A stretch of DNA of 64,000 bases from Phorcus lineatus (taxonomy: Eukaryota; Mollusca; Gastropoda; Trochida; Trochidae): assembly GCA_921293015.1 (NCBI GenBank), contig OV121093.1, positions 27,724,622 through 27,788,621 of the forward strand, given 5' to 3'. This document shows, piece by piece, positions 36,480 through 48,574 of this stretch (position 1 is its first letter; each line of letters starts with the position of its first letter). A program made the position numbers and the translations under genes. Under the pieces are notes generated by a model. It searched no databases. It saw only the letters and a program-made list of their open reading frames with translations, and had not been told where the DNA came from.

Positions 36480-37100
36480 CTAAATCTATATACCAATTTT
36501 AAAAGCTATTAGTATACAAAGAGAATAAATTATTTTATGATACCACTATAACTCTGTAGTAAAAGATACCCCTTATAGGTCTAGCTCAAACTTTTATATT
36601 TTAGAATTTGTATTGCAGTATTGTATCTGCATGGGTTTAATTATACTGGTTGAGATGATGTTCACACAAATACAACGTGTTCTATCAGCACATATACCTT
36701 ACAATACGCTACATAAGCCTGTACATACACTATTTCATTTTTAACAAAACCGATACACCTTTATCTGGTTTTAAAGGATACAAATATCAATTATCTCATG
36801 ACATAGTGATAATTCTACTAATGAGTACACGGACTTGATATAACCGAACAAAACAGAAGAGTTTAATTTACATTCTCACAGCAACCTGTCATCCCATTGT
36901 CTTTGTAGTTCTATGCTCGGCGAGGGCAATACCGTGACAGTACATATCAATAGATATAAGTAATTGTGCTACTATTCACTCGACGAGATCGATCCTATGA
37001 TCAATTGAGAGAAGAAGATACATACGAAGATTGGTGAATATAGGGCGTTGGTTTCACCTCAAATATTGTATATGTTAACTGAAGGAATTTTCAACGTCAG
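36480..37100. repeat. Duplicated block A (partner 45280-45840)
   Basis: Shared words in the same order include TAACTCTGTAGTAAAAGATACC, GGGTTTAATTATACTGGTTGA, TGGTTTTAAAGGATA, CTGTCATCCCAT and GCTCGGCGAGGGCAA. The partner block carries the same set with small indels. It is non-coding in both places. Confidence 0.7.
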
Positions 37101-37879
37101 GTGTGATAAATATGTATATATATGATATATCAGTGAGAAAGGCCACTAATGTTTGATAATAAAATGTCGACATTTGTATAATGTTTACAGCATTGAATAT
37201 TTGAAAAATGCATACGACACGAAAGAGTACGAATATACTATACATATCAAAATAAAAATGCTGATTTCAATAGCAATGGCTCTGTTAACTTTTCCGCCCG
37301 TCTGTCCTTAAACTTGTAAGATTCAATTTTAAGAAAAACTTCATCTCCTTCTCGAGAACCTTTGAATCTTTATTGATTATATATCCAACTTACTTGACTC
37401 TTATATATGAAATATAGCAATGAACTAAACGTTTTGTTGATTGTTGAATAAAGGTTAACTATCAATAAAACTCTATAGATTGATACGGTAAAAAAAGTTT
37501 CGTAAGCTCTTGAGGCAATAAGATATCAAGCTTCTAGTGTTACTGTTTTTCTCCTCATCAAAGTAAACAAAAGCCACAGTCCATGTTTTGCAAGATCATC
37601 GGGTGTGCGTGTAGTGAAACGCACGAAAATAAACAATCCAAACACTGTTGTATTGTGGCGAAAATTTATGTAAATTAACACTGAATATGAAGAAACATTA
37701 AGATAGCCAAGAATGTATTAAGCATTTTAAATTCTATTTCTACAATTGTATTTTAGCGTAACCCGTATGTAATATGTTATGATATATGTTAATGTTTCAA
37801 AACTTTTGAACGTGAACATACCCCACTACAGAACTCAAGAACTCATGCGTGTGAAATAAATCTCTGTAACCTGAAGAGC

Positions 37880-38375
37880 TATGTTGGCGGGATCACTAAA
37901 TGTTCCAAGCAGGTGCAACACAACCGTGGATGTCAAAGGGTAGAGTCAGACGGAACATAGGTCGTTCGAAATTCTGCTATCTGTTTCACCTTTAAGTTTT
38001 GTACTTCTTTTTGTCTATTTTCCCCTTTCCCTCCCTTTCGCGATCAATCAACTCTCTTTTTGGATGGCAACAGCAAGTCAGAGGCGTAACTACCTTCTAG
38101 CACACATAGGCAATTGCTAACAAAGAGATCATAAACAGGCACCAACGTGTTTCATAGTTTTTAGAGTTTTTTCTTAGTTTTGTGTGTCCCTAAAACACAA
38201 TTTGCTGCGTCGGCGGGATCAATAATGTTCCAAGCAGGTGCAAGACAATTGAACAGGTCAAAGGAAAGAGTCGAGACGAAATTGAGGTCGTTCTGTATCA
38301 TTTATTTCGCCTTTCTTTTGCCCTTTCCCTGCCTTTCGTACTCTGTCAACTCTCTATTTGGGTGGCAACATTCAC
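37880..38375. repeat. Imperfect tandem duplication, ~320-bp offset
   Basis: 37880-38070 and 38205-38370 share GGCGGGATCA, ATGTTCCAAGCAGGTGCAA, GGTCGTTC, CCCTTTCCCT.CCTTTCG and CAACTCTCT.TTT.GG.TGGCAAC in order. The copies are diverged by many substitutions. No coding potential is evident. Confidence 0.7.
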
Positions 38376-38509
38376 TGGTAATAGCCGAATTTTTTCTGAC
38401 AGCACTTCAGAACTCACTCATAAATAGCTATACGTTTTGGAGTATGAAATGACAACCACATACAAAATACACAATGCAAAATTTAAAACAAGTTAATGTT
38501 CTCTTTAAA

Positions 38510-38965
38510 TATTTGCCCGACAGTTATAAATTCTTAGCCCCATATGACTCTGCAATTTTGTATCACAAAAGTATATATCTCTAATTATAAGAATTTAAAG
38601 AAAAACATCCTCAGAAAGGTTTTGGGGTGTTAACTGAGATTTTCAAAAGGATACATTTTTTAAGGACGGATGCCGGACACCATGTCATGCGCCCATCAGA
38701 CCTTAGAGCCAAATTAGCTTAAAAACAGCGGTGTCGATTGTGCATAACATGGGAAAACAATTGCTGAAAACAGTTGAAACCTTTATGGTAGTATGATACC
38801 AAAATTATAACTTATGTTATGATTATAAATATGCAATTAATCACAAGGCATGCTAAAAGTATATGATTTAGTACATTTAACTCAATACAACGTTTTATAT
38901 AATGGTTAACAAATGTATAATAGCTTATAATAATTACAGGTTGAACTAAACTAACAACTTTGAAT
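38510..38965. repeat. Duplicated block C (partner 46800-47285)
   Basis: Shared words are GACAGTTATAAATTCT, GGACGGATGCCGGACACCATG, CAGACCTTA, AGCTAAAAC and a TATGATTTAGTA stretch. The GGACGGAYGCCGGACACC part resembles a word I associate with dispersed molluscan repeats (recalled, unverified). The partner is in the same orientation but in a different order relative to blocks A and B. Confidence 0.6.
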
Positions 38966-39189
38966 TGAGTCTAGTTTTAGAAGTTTTAAGACTAAGCAAA
39001 ACCCAGTTCTCAAACTTTTAATTTTCTGCACTTCATAGCTTAATATACTTTAACAAAAAAACAAACAAATGAAAAGTATATGTGGGTCAGGTTAATTTTA
39101 AAGGCTGTCCAGTAACAAACATTTGTCTTTTTGTGTGACCAAAGCTTTTTCAAAATTCGGCTTGTGCTTTTACATTAAATGAAAAACCA

Positions 39190-39780
39190 TCATTTTAAAT
39201 ATCAATAAACATCGCAGGTTATCACATGACTGTACATATCAATATATAGATCAAGATACACTCGGGTGTCTCTATTGACAAACTGATGAATGCAGGGTGT
39301 GAGTTACACCCGCTGTTAACAAACTGTTAAGAATTAATGACATCACAGACACTGAATCAAGTAAACCTTAACAAGAAAATATAAATGGTTATGAACTTTT
39401 TACTGACGGCTGTTGAGACTTGAGGTATGCTTTATTAATACTTTATACTTTAATGGTTTGAAAGAAAAATTATGCTTGAAACGTCAAACTTTAAGAGAAT
39501 ATTTTTAGGACTGAGCATTTGAAACATGAAAGTTGCAAAAAAGATTACACATATACAAAACTATGTATTGGAAAGTAGACAAAAAACGGTGATAACAACA
39601 GTCTAGTTCAGTTTAACATTTAAACAAAAACATTCAGCGAAGGAAAACAAACGAGTTGAGTGTATATCCTCAAAGTAAACAGTCAATATATTGCTATTGT
39701 AGTTACTGCGGTTCAACCAGATCGATGGAGAAACGAAGATACATACGGAGATAGATGAATGAATGACGTCACTTACATCT
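39190..39780. repeat. Duplicated block B (partner 45790-46220)
   Basis: Shared words include AACTGATGAATGCAGGGTGTG, AGTTACACCCGCTGTTAACA, GTTGAGACTTGAGGT, AACAGTCTAGTTCAGTTTAA and CATTCAGCGAAGGAAAAC. The final about 90 bases (AACGAAGATACATACGGAGA) also echo 37000-37040, so block B's end is duplicated within the same locus. Confidence 0.7.
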
Positions 39781-42700
39781 CTTGTATATCATTTCTATAT
39801 GATCACTGAAGTCGTCCAAGTGCCACACGAGAGTACAAATACACTCATGTATTTTTAGTTTTTCCAGATACAAACGTTGATATCAATGGTATATGTTATG
39901 TTACCTTTTCATAAGCAAAACATATTTCGACTCGTTTTCAGTTCTGGAAGTTACCGTGGGGTTTTGAAATTGTATAGAAATATTTGAATGCATATAACAT
40001 TTTGAAATGTGGACGAAATCAACAATGTATCTACATGCAACAGTTAAATTTGCAGAAATATATTTTCGTCACTATATAACAGTGTTTTGAATTGGTTATA
40101 ATCAGTTGAACGCCGAATATCCCAAGATTCCCTTGTTAAATATGGACTATAGCATTTGTTGTGTATAATGGGCGTGACAAAGCAATTAAGAGATACTATA
40201 AGCTTGAAATCTGTGTTTTTAAATAAACTGTTTATAGCTTCAATTTGTAGAAAACAAATAGAGATCTGATGTCTTAATCAAACGTGATAAATACATATTA
40301 AGTGGTTCCATCACAAAGAGGCAATTTTTGTGAATCTAGTTGAATTAACCTACACCAATATTTAACCGCTTTAGATATATAATTAAACTATAATGTAAGG
40401 CTACCTTATTCTACAAAAAAAAAAAACTCTACCAATTTTTTAGAAATTTGATCTTGAGGCTTTCAATAACTTTACTATAAGATATTCCCTAGACTTAAGA
40501 ATTATGATTTAAGATTCACAAAATAGGCAGAATAATAGAATCAAACAGTTAAAAGATATCATTAGGCAAAGAAATACCAAAAGAGAACGTATAGAGGTAA
40601 AGGTTTTATTACCTTGGGATTTGGAAGTCAGTGTTCAGCCGAAGTCAGTAAAATTTTTAAGGGAAACTAGTCAAACTACATTAAGTTATCTGTAGAATGA
40701 TGCAACTTTAATCTCTTTACCTTCGAAGAACGATTTTTCATAATGCTTTAGATATATCAAAACCATGATATTTGGCTCACATTAGTTTACCTTCATGCCT
40801 ACAAAAATAGTCCAGTGCATTTAACCCTTAATAGCATTTAACTCTCATACTGTTTCAGAAACCTCTGTCACATCGTCTGCAAAGATTAAAGCATAAATAT
40901 TGTCCAGCACTTATATTTACACACTCTCTTGCAAATGTTCTTCCTGTTAAGGCTTGTTGACGGAAATAACGAACATTCATTTAGGAGCAGACACAAACTC
41001 AAATAACTCCTTTTCGTATACAATCATTGATATTCGTATGACATAGTGTCTATGCCAATATGTTCGTTTTAAGTTGAAAAAAGGGCATTAATTAAACGTA
41101 ATATCATATGTTATTTAGTACAAAATGTTATTCCGCTGGTGTAAGTCTTAAATTATGAAAAGTTGAAAGTTGATGTCACCTTAAGCAATAGAAACTATCT
41201 TTTAAATATACAATAATAATCTTTTCATATAAAAATAGACTTTTGTATAACTAAAAAACAGCGAAATATGGTAAAAGTGGTAGATATATCTTTGCAAAAT
41301 AAAGGGAATTGGTAAGTAGAGAACGATTGTGTCTACTGATTTTATTAAATATATTCAGTTATATTTTCGATTGAAATATATATTTACCGAATGAGACTTA
41401 AAATTCAATTGTACTTCATTACCTGATTATCCATTTCTGATAACAAAAAACCTATATTCAGTAGATAGGACTTCCTCCTTTCGACTCTGATGAAAATGTT
41501 TTAAGTATTTCTCTTTGATGTCGAGAAACAATCTCAGAGTATCAAAACAACATTTTTTGAAATTACATTAATTGCCAATCAAAAATTAAGGTTATACCAA
41601 ATACTTAAATACTGTTTTTTCACAAATATAATTTCGATATTAATCACCCAGGACATATATGATATGATTTTCAGACATTGAGATACAAAATTAAGAAAAC
41701 AAACAATCCAGTCGAACGAGTTATCATCAAGTTAGGTGAATTGTATAATTCAAAAACTGTCAAATGTTAACGATACCCTCTGGAATAGCCAAGAAAAAAA
41801 TCTGATATGAACGGCGATGTGGATGAGCAAAAAGCAGTCATTTTGTGAACGAGGAAGTAAGGAGCGGCCTAAGCCTCGTTTTGAATTTGAGAAAGGCGTT
41901 GCTGTATATATGCATAGATATTGAGAGTCCCTTACTGGAAAGAGTTGAATGTTTGTGTTCAATATCTTGGTTACACATTTTAGTCATAAAATAGATTGCT
42001 ACAATTAAATAATTAATATGTCTTCAATCTTCAAGCTGCCACAACATTTTTTATGCATATATCTGCTAAATGTTTAGTTGTTTACTCCAAGCTATATGAT
42101 ATTAAATCTCATCTATTAGATAGCAATCAGCTGAAGTGAGATCTAAATATCATCTTTTCAGATAAATATTTATGTGACTCTTTGCAAGGGTTGTATTTCA
42201 AAATTTAAGAAACCAGCAGCTAAACGTGAAATTGTTAGTGATATTGAATCAGACATTTGAGTACAAAGCCAATTAAAGGGGCAATTTTGAGTTGTTCTAA
42301 ATTTTATTTCTACAAAAGTTCCCCAATAAAGATTAGTTTATACCAAATGCATTATATTCAGAGGGTCAACAAATCACATTACTCAACGGTTTACCCATAG
42401 TGATGGAGGAAATAATGAACTATGAAGGAAAAAACACTGGCAGACATATATGTTAAAACCTTAATAATTTGAGGTACGGAAAATCGCACAGGTTAACCTC
42501 TCGTGCTACTTTCATTTTAAACTGATTCTTTTATTTGGAAAGAATTGTCTTGCAGTTGGAAAAAATTGTTTTAGTTTATTTCGTGAGATCTCTTTTTTAA
42601 ATTAAATAACGTACCACTGCTCTTTCAAAAGACGCTGATGAACAATCAGAGGCTGTTAATAAAAAATATACTGAATAGATACTCTCGAGATGTAATGTTA

Positions 42701-43595
42701 AATTGAGATAAGTGGAGAAAGCTTTGGAATAAGCTTATGCATGCAAAACAAATTTTAAGGGGGTTAAAGGAGCACGATAATACATTATTTTACACTGTTA
42801 ATTCAGATCAGTTCATATAACAAAAAATAAAAACAGCAATCCTAAAATGGATGAATTTTGTAGGAGATCCAGATTGCAAACACATATATTACATTTTTAT
42901 AGCAAAACAAGACACAGGCAATTAATATACATATAAAATGAACAAAATATATCTATTGATCAGGGAACTAAGACAATCATTGAAAAAAAACACTCTTCAG
43001 AATTCTAACTTAGTGTTCAACTATTTCGTTGCCAATTCAGTAGGCACCTGTTTACACAAGCCTTGTTATATAAAACTTAAATAAAAAAGTTAAAATGAAT
43101 GCTCATTTTGAGTTAGTTTGACACAGCAGCATAATTCCTCAGGTCACACGCGCCACTGATTTTCAAAAGCAAGTTTACGTACACATCACTTTATTGACAC
43201 CCGGTATAAACAGGATCTACCAGTTTGATGTGAGAGGCAAAACTGGTACATGATGTGGAACAGGTTATATGTTGCAACTATTTCATAACACTTTTTTATA
43301 TAGCATTACTTTTTGGAAATAACAAATCCAAATGATTTGAGTGACAACAATATATTGTGCAATGCTTTTAAAACAAGATCTAAATTTTCTAAAGGATAAA
43401 TGTTGATTTAAATGTATACATTGATACATTTAAATGAAAATTAACAGTGTATTGACCTTCCTGATAAATTGATACAAAATAGTACCTCTTCGGTAATGCT
43501 TTGTTTGTAATATTTTAAGGCATAAACAACTCCCCATACATTGAAACTCCAACTTAACCCGGCCCATGAAGCATGAGCTTGTGTAGTTGAAGAAA
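39781..43595. other. Intergenic AT-rich DNA, no gene seen
   Basis: This is about 3.8 kb with only short AT-driven ORFs. I recognise no transposon protein, tRNA or tandem repeat. Confidence 0.4.
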
Positions 43596-43599
43596 TCAA

Positions 43600-44376
43600 C
43601 TTTTTAGGTGGCAACAATATTGTCTGTTACGTCGAACACATGAGTTAAAGATTCAATTAAGACAAGGCGTAGATTATCAATAGGAGAGATATGTTGAATA
43701 ATTGGTATGCGGGATAGTGGAATGCTCTGCAGAGCTATTGCTAGACAGTTGGGGTATTTACGTTGGGTAAAACAACAACCATTGACGTGAACAACTGTGT
43801 GAGAACTGGACACCCGACAGTAACCTCTGTACGTGAAGACAGAGCACTGATTCGGAACGTTAGCCAACTCCCTTCACTAGTGCCCCAGTACTGAGGGATA
43901 ACTGGATTACCCACAGGAGGGTTTCCACATCAACCGTTAGGAATCGCCTTCGAGCGGCGACTAATAGGGCATTTAGTCTCTTACACGTTTGAAATTAATA
44001 CAACGGCACATTAATAAACGGCTAAGGTGGCGTAGAGCGAGGGTGGGTTAGAATTGGGCACCATGATGCCGGATCCATTGATGTGATGCGTGTTAGATGC
44101 TGTTGCATGTTGTGGATGGCCAAGTTCGTATTTGGTGACAAGCTAATACCCGTTTCCCACCTGCTTGTAGCCCCGACTTGAACCCGATAGAACATCTATG
44201 ATATGTTCTTGGTCGCTGTATACGTAGAAGCGACCCTCCTTTTCAACTGTGGCGAGTTGGATGCATCAGGAGTGGAAGCAGATTCCTCAACAAGTCATAC
44301 ATAGACTCATACGTACCATGTCGAGGAGGGTCAATCAATTCATTAATGCACAAGGGTCATACACTCGCTATTGACT
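43600..44376 (+). mobile_element. Tc1-like (Tc1/mariner) transposon relic
   Basis: Plus-strand pieces match Tc1 transposase in order. An N-terminal HTH region (DSGMLCRAIARQLG) lies near 43710; RRVSTSTVRNRLRAATNRA near 43915-43975; SPDLNPIEHL with LGR at about 44170-44215, the region around the last catalytic Asp/Glu; and QEWKQIPQQVIHRLIRTMSR to SYTRY with a stop at 44374. Several frameshifts and stops separate the pieces, so the transposase is dead. Terminal inverted repeats were not identified, and the element probably extends somewhat beyond these limits. Confidence 0.85.
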
Positions 44377-45270
44377 TAACCATGGTTTACACTATTCTTA
44401 AGGAGCAATATTACCTTTTAAAACAGTCTCATAGTGTCTTATCGACCGATATAATGGCAATAGTTGTTTTTATAGAACAATTGCTGAAAAACACACTATT
44501 TGGAATTTAGTCTACAGAGTCAGTAAAATGTAAAGAAATCCACTTATAGTAGTCAATTTTGTCAAATCGAAAGACACTTATTACCACTGGATACCAATTT
44601 ATACATCTCTATAATCAGGAATACATGTGAGTAACGTGTACTTGTTAAACTGTAGTTCAAATTCTGGTGGCACTGAGTATGATAAGAGCATAATCACTTT
44701 TTATGATAATAACAATACACACTGTGTTTCAATTGTCATCAGATCCAATGACAGGACTTAGAATTCAAGTATTGAGTTAATGACGTAAAGTGGAAATTTC
44801 TGTGTTTCTGTGAACAATTGGCTATCAGTCATCGACTGATGTGGTAAAATTTTGACAAATTGAGAGATTTCTGAAAAGTACAATTCCTTTGGAATAAAGA
44901 GATAGATCTGATACTATTCGATTAAGTTAATGTTCGAAATATTAATTTGCTTTCTACAATTTTAACTTTTATTCCAATTTCTTTGCATAGACAAGTTAGA
45001 AAAGTTGATGAAGCATCAAGATTGAAACTTTTAAAAAGAATTATACAAGCAATAACATTACATCATGACAATATCTCATAGTGAAAAAAAAGTCCCATTT
45101 CCATATGTTTTGAAATATGATGTTTAATGACTTTCATTAAAGATTGTAATACAGATAAAAAAATTGTCTTCCAGCTTTACTTTTGTCAAGGTTTTGAATG
45201 TCAAGAAGAATTAATCATGGTCATACAATGTGTATCAAAGTCCAATGATTTGGTGTCCGAGATATTTGTA
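44377..45270. other. Intergenic AT-rich DNA, no gene seen
   Basis: It may include eroded ends of the Tc1-like element. Nothing else is recognised. Confidence 0.35.
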
Positions 45271-45279
45271 TAAATGAAT

Positions 45280-46220
45280 TTATATGCTTTTGATTAGTAA
45301 AATATATTAGTATACAAATGGAATAAATTAGTTTATGATAATGCTATAACTCTGTAGTCAAAGATACCACTTACAGGCCTTATATTGTAAAGTGTGTACT
45401 TGGGTTTAATTATACTGGTTGAAAAGACGTTCACATAAATACATAAATACAATGTGTTTTATCAGCACGTATATTTCAAAATACGCTATTTAAACCTGTG
45501 ATATAAAAAGATTTTTCCAAATCACTTTTTCAATGAATGTACTGTTTATACTTGATGCACATAACTTATATCAATTTGAACAAAACCGATGCTCTTTCAT
45601 CCGGTTTTAAAGGATAAAAGTAAAATATATTTCATGAACTCATGATAACTCTAGTGCAGTCATGCATTATGAGTAGACACACTTGATATAACGTTAAAGA
45701 TGAAAATTGTTCAATGTATATTCTAACATAAAACTGTCATCCCATTTTTATAGTTTTGTGCTCGTCGAGGGCAACCCCGTGATCATCAATGGATAGATAA
45801 AGATACACACATGTATATATATAACCAAACTGATGAGTGTAGGGTGTGAGTTAGACCCACTGTAAACAAACTGTCAAAATAGCAGACATTGGAGACTTTG
45901 AATCAAGCCTGCCTTAACATGAAAATATGTATCATTAACATTTTTAGTTTCAGAAGTTGAGACTTGAGGTGTGTTAAATATATACATTATACTTTATTGG
46001 TGAGACAGACGAATGGTGATTAAAATATTCAGGATAAAATAAGAGAATTTCGGTTGGGCTTAGCAATTGAAACGTGAAAGCTGTTGAATAGATTATAAAT
46101 CTAAACAACCATTTATTGTTAAACAGACAATGATAACAGCAGTCTAGTTCAGTTTAAATTTGTAAAAATAACATTCAGCGAAGGAAAACGAAATAATTTA
46201 ATGTATATCTCGTAATAAAT
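45280..46220. repeat. Duplicated blocks A and B, contiguous
   Basis: This is the partner of 36480-36990 (block A) and of 39190-39680 (block B). Here the blocks adjoin directly, whereas in the first locus about 2.2 kb lies between them. It is non-coding. Confidence 0.7.
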
Positions 46221-46499
46221 TCAATTCATTGTGCTACTGTGTGTTCGAGAAGATATTTGTTTAACATGTCCTTTATTTTCTATGCGAGACGTATATAAGC
46301 AAAGCTAGTTACATGTTTGATCATGCACCATGACCAATGACTAAGCTATTTAGAAACCTGACTCTCCCTTCCCTCACTGAATAGCAGTCCACAGTACAAA
46401 GCATCGCATTGTGCATCCACTGTGTGGCTCTGTTTTCCTGCAAAGTGGCAGAAAAAGGTTATGTGCCTTAAAGTGGTGAGTTGATTTGGGGTTTGACGA

Positions 46500-46745
46500 C
46501 GCATTAAAAGAGTATTTCACTTCTAGCATAGCTGCTAGTGTTATTGCAGGGAGAAAGCCCGCACCACCATTGTGTCTTGAGGTTAAGCCTACGAGCATAG
46601 TCTGTAACTAGCATGGTATGGTACTGTGCTGGAATTCAGTGTAGCATTGCACCCAAACCTTACTGCATTTAGATAAGTTCTCTACTGAAGACAAAGTTGC
46701 CAAACCATTGGCGGGATTCGAACCCCGGACCTCTTAATACTAGCA
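46500..46745 (-). mobile_element. tRNA-derived SINE, head truncated
   Basis: On the minus strand a perfect B box GGTTCGAATCC lies near 46715-46705, followed by the SINE body (GTACTGTGCTGGAATTCAGT on the plus strand). The tail reads GTGAAATACTCTTTTAATGC and is followed by a GCGTCGTCAAACCCCAAATC-like stretch. The A-box end is lost. Confidence 0.75.
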
Positions 46746-46799
46746 ATCGTGATATGACAACTTCATAGAGCTTTTGAAATATAAAATTACAATGAAGTT

Positions 46800-47285
46800 A
46801 ACGTAATATATGCCTGACAGTTATAAATTCTAAGCGCCACGTTGGCGTTACTCAGGTGTTCATTCAGATACACTGATGGTAGGCGTTCCATGATGGCAAA
46901 TATATGTTCATATTTATTAGAATATAAAGAATAGCATCATCATCATGTTTTAGGTTTATCATTGCAAGATCTTCCAAAGGGAATTCTTCTGAAGGACGGA
47001 CACCAGACACCATGCCATGCCATGTACCCAGACCTTAAAGGCCAGATGAGCTAAAACAGTACTGTCGGCTGGCATAAAATGGAAAAACAACTGTAAGAAA
47101 ATGGGAAAACTCGTGTGGTACTATGATACCCAAATGATAACTTGGGTTATGAAATATGAGGTATGTATCAATGAAAATATGCATTTACAATATAAAGAGT
47201 TATAAACTTTTATGATTTAGTAGATTAGTTTAAAACAAAATACAACGCTTTACATATTGGATGACAAATGCATTATATATGAAAA
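46800..47285. repeat. Duplicated block C
   Basis: This is the partner of 38510-38965, with GCCTGACAGTTATAAATTCT, GGACGGACACCAGACACCATG and TGATACCCAAATGATAACTT. It lies on the far side of block B here. At the first locus it lies between A and B. Confidence 0.6.
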
Positions 47286-48491
47286 GAATCATATTGATTA
47301 AAAAATGAAATTACTTAAAAAGTTTTATATCATTTGCGTGTTTAATTTATATTATTAAAATCGATATTTCCAATGACAAGATATTGCGTTTTCATCAAAA
47401 GAATTAGATTCAATATACGTTACATGATTTACATCATCTCTCGTCTATGATGTGTTTTCTGAATGTAGAACTGTTAACAAGTTTATGTTGCTAAGATTAT
47501 GTTTGTTTTTCTTCTTAGATAACAGAGTAAACAATATGATCATCTTCGACACAATGTCGATATATTTCTTGTGTGAGCTAAGAATTACAAAGAGGTGTCC
47601 GACATTCCTCTTCAGTCAACTTTCCTTTTTTTGTGACTTTTTCAAGAACTAGGCGTACTGACTTTAAAATGTGATTTTTTTACAAATGTATAGAGTTTGT
47701 AACCATGTTGTTCTAAGTAGGGTCACAGAACCACATCCTTCTGTATACAGAGATTGCACTTTTTTGAGATTCAATGGTAACTGGAAACTAATTATTTAGA
47801 TGACATTACCTTAAAATCTCACATGGATTTTGAAATAAATCAATAAAGAAAAGTTATGAGAACAGTAATAGTGACAGCCATACAACACCTGTTTTTTATG
47901 CAAACGTAATGTAAAATGACTCACATGTCATATTACTATTTAATTTGGCCGATTTGCATTGGTTTAACAAAGTTATTTTACCGATTGCATTAAAAATTGC
48001 TACAGTTATCTGAGAGTGAATGTTTCATCAATATTTACAAAACAAAAGACCAAAAGCTGAAATCTTGTATACAGACTTCTTGGCTTATCTTAAACTTAGA
48101 TTAAATATTTGGTGATCCTGATAGGCTACAGAGCAAATGACGCTATTCAAACTATTCAAATTGTAAAATTGACTTTGAATTCGTTTGATTTGAAGATTAA
48201 TCTAGTCAGGATATGAAGTCAGAAAACGAAAAAACTTGTTTTGATGTTTTCATAATAACTGTTATAATTTGAATAGAATATCCTATGTGGTAAGAAATAT
48301 CGACAATGTTTAATATCTTATAAAACTAACATGATTTCTTACATGGTATATCATTTCAGTAAGCTAAACATATCTAGATATACAAGGTTGAGTCAACAAA
48401 AACTGAACCAACGTGATGACCTGGATACTTGCCAACTGCACGCAATCTGTACAGGTCTGTCCTTGTAAATAAGTCAAGGTTGTTTTGTGAA

Positions 48492-48497
48492 TATAAG
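48492..48497 (+). promoter_or_regulatory. Conserved TATA-like element of the decayed stalk-propeller paralogue
   Basis: TATAAG sits in an AATATAAGGCCCAC context, 83 nt before the former start codon. It corresponds to the element at about 8870 in the intact gene, and the promoter remains better conserved than the reading frame. Confidence 0.4.
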
Positions 48498-48574
48498 GCC
48501 CACAAACAGATGAACTTTACATTGTCTACTGAACGAGATAGAGTGCACAGCTCGGCGTTTCTGTTTCATACACC

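Noticed and set aside
43604-43867. Minus-strand 87-codon ORF
   Set aside because: It lies antisense to the Tc1-like transposase relic, whose plus-strand text is clearly recognisable.
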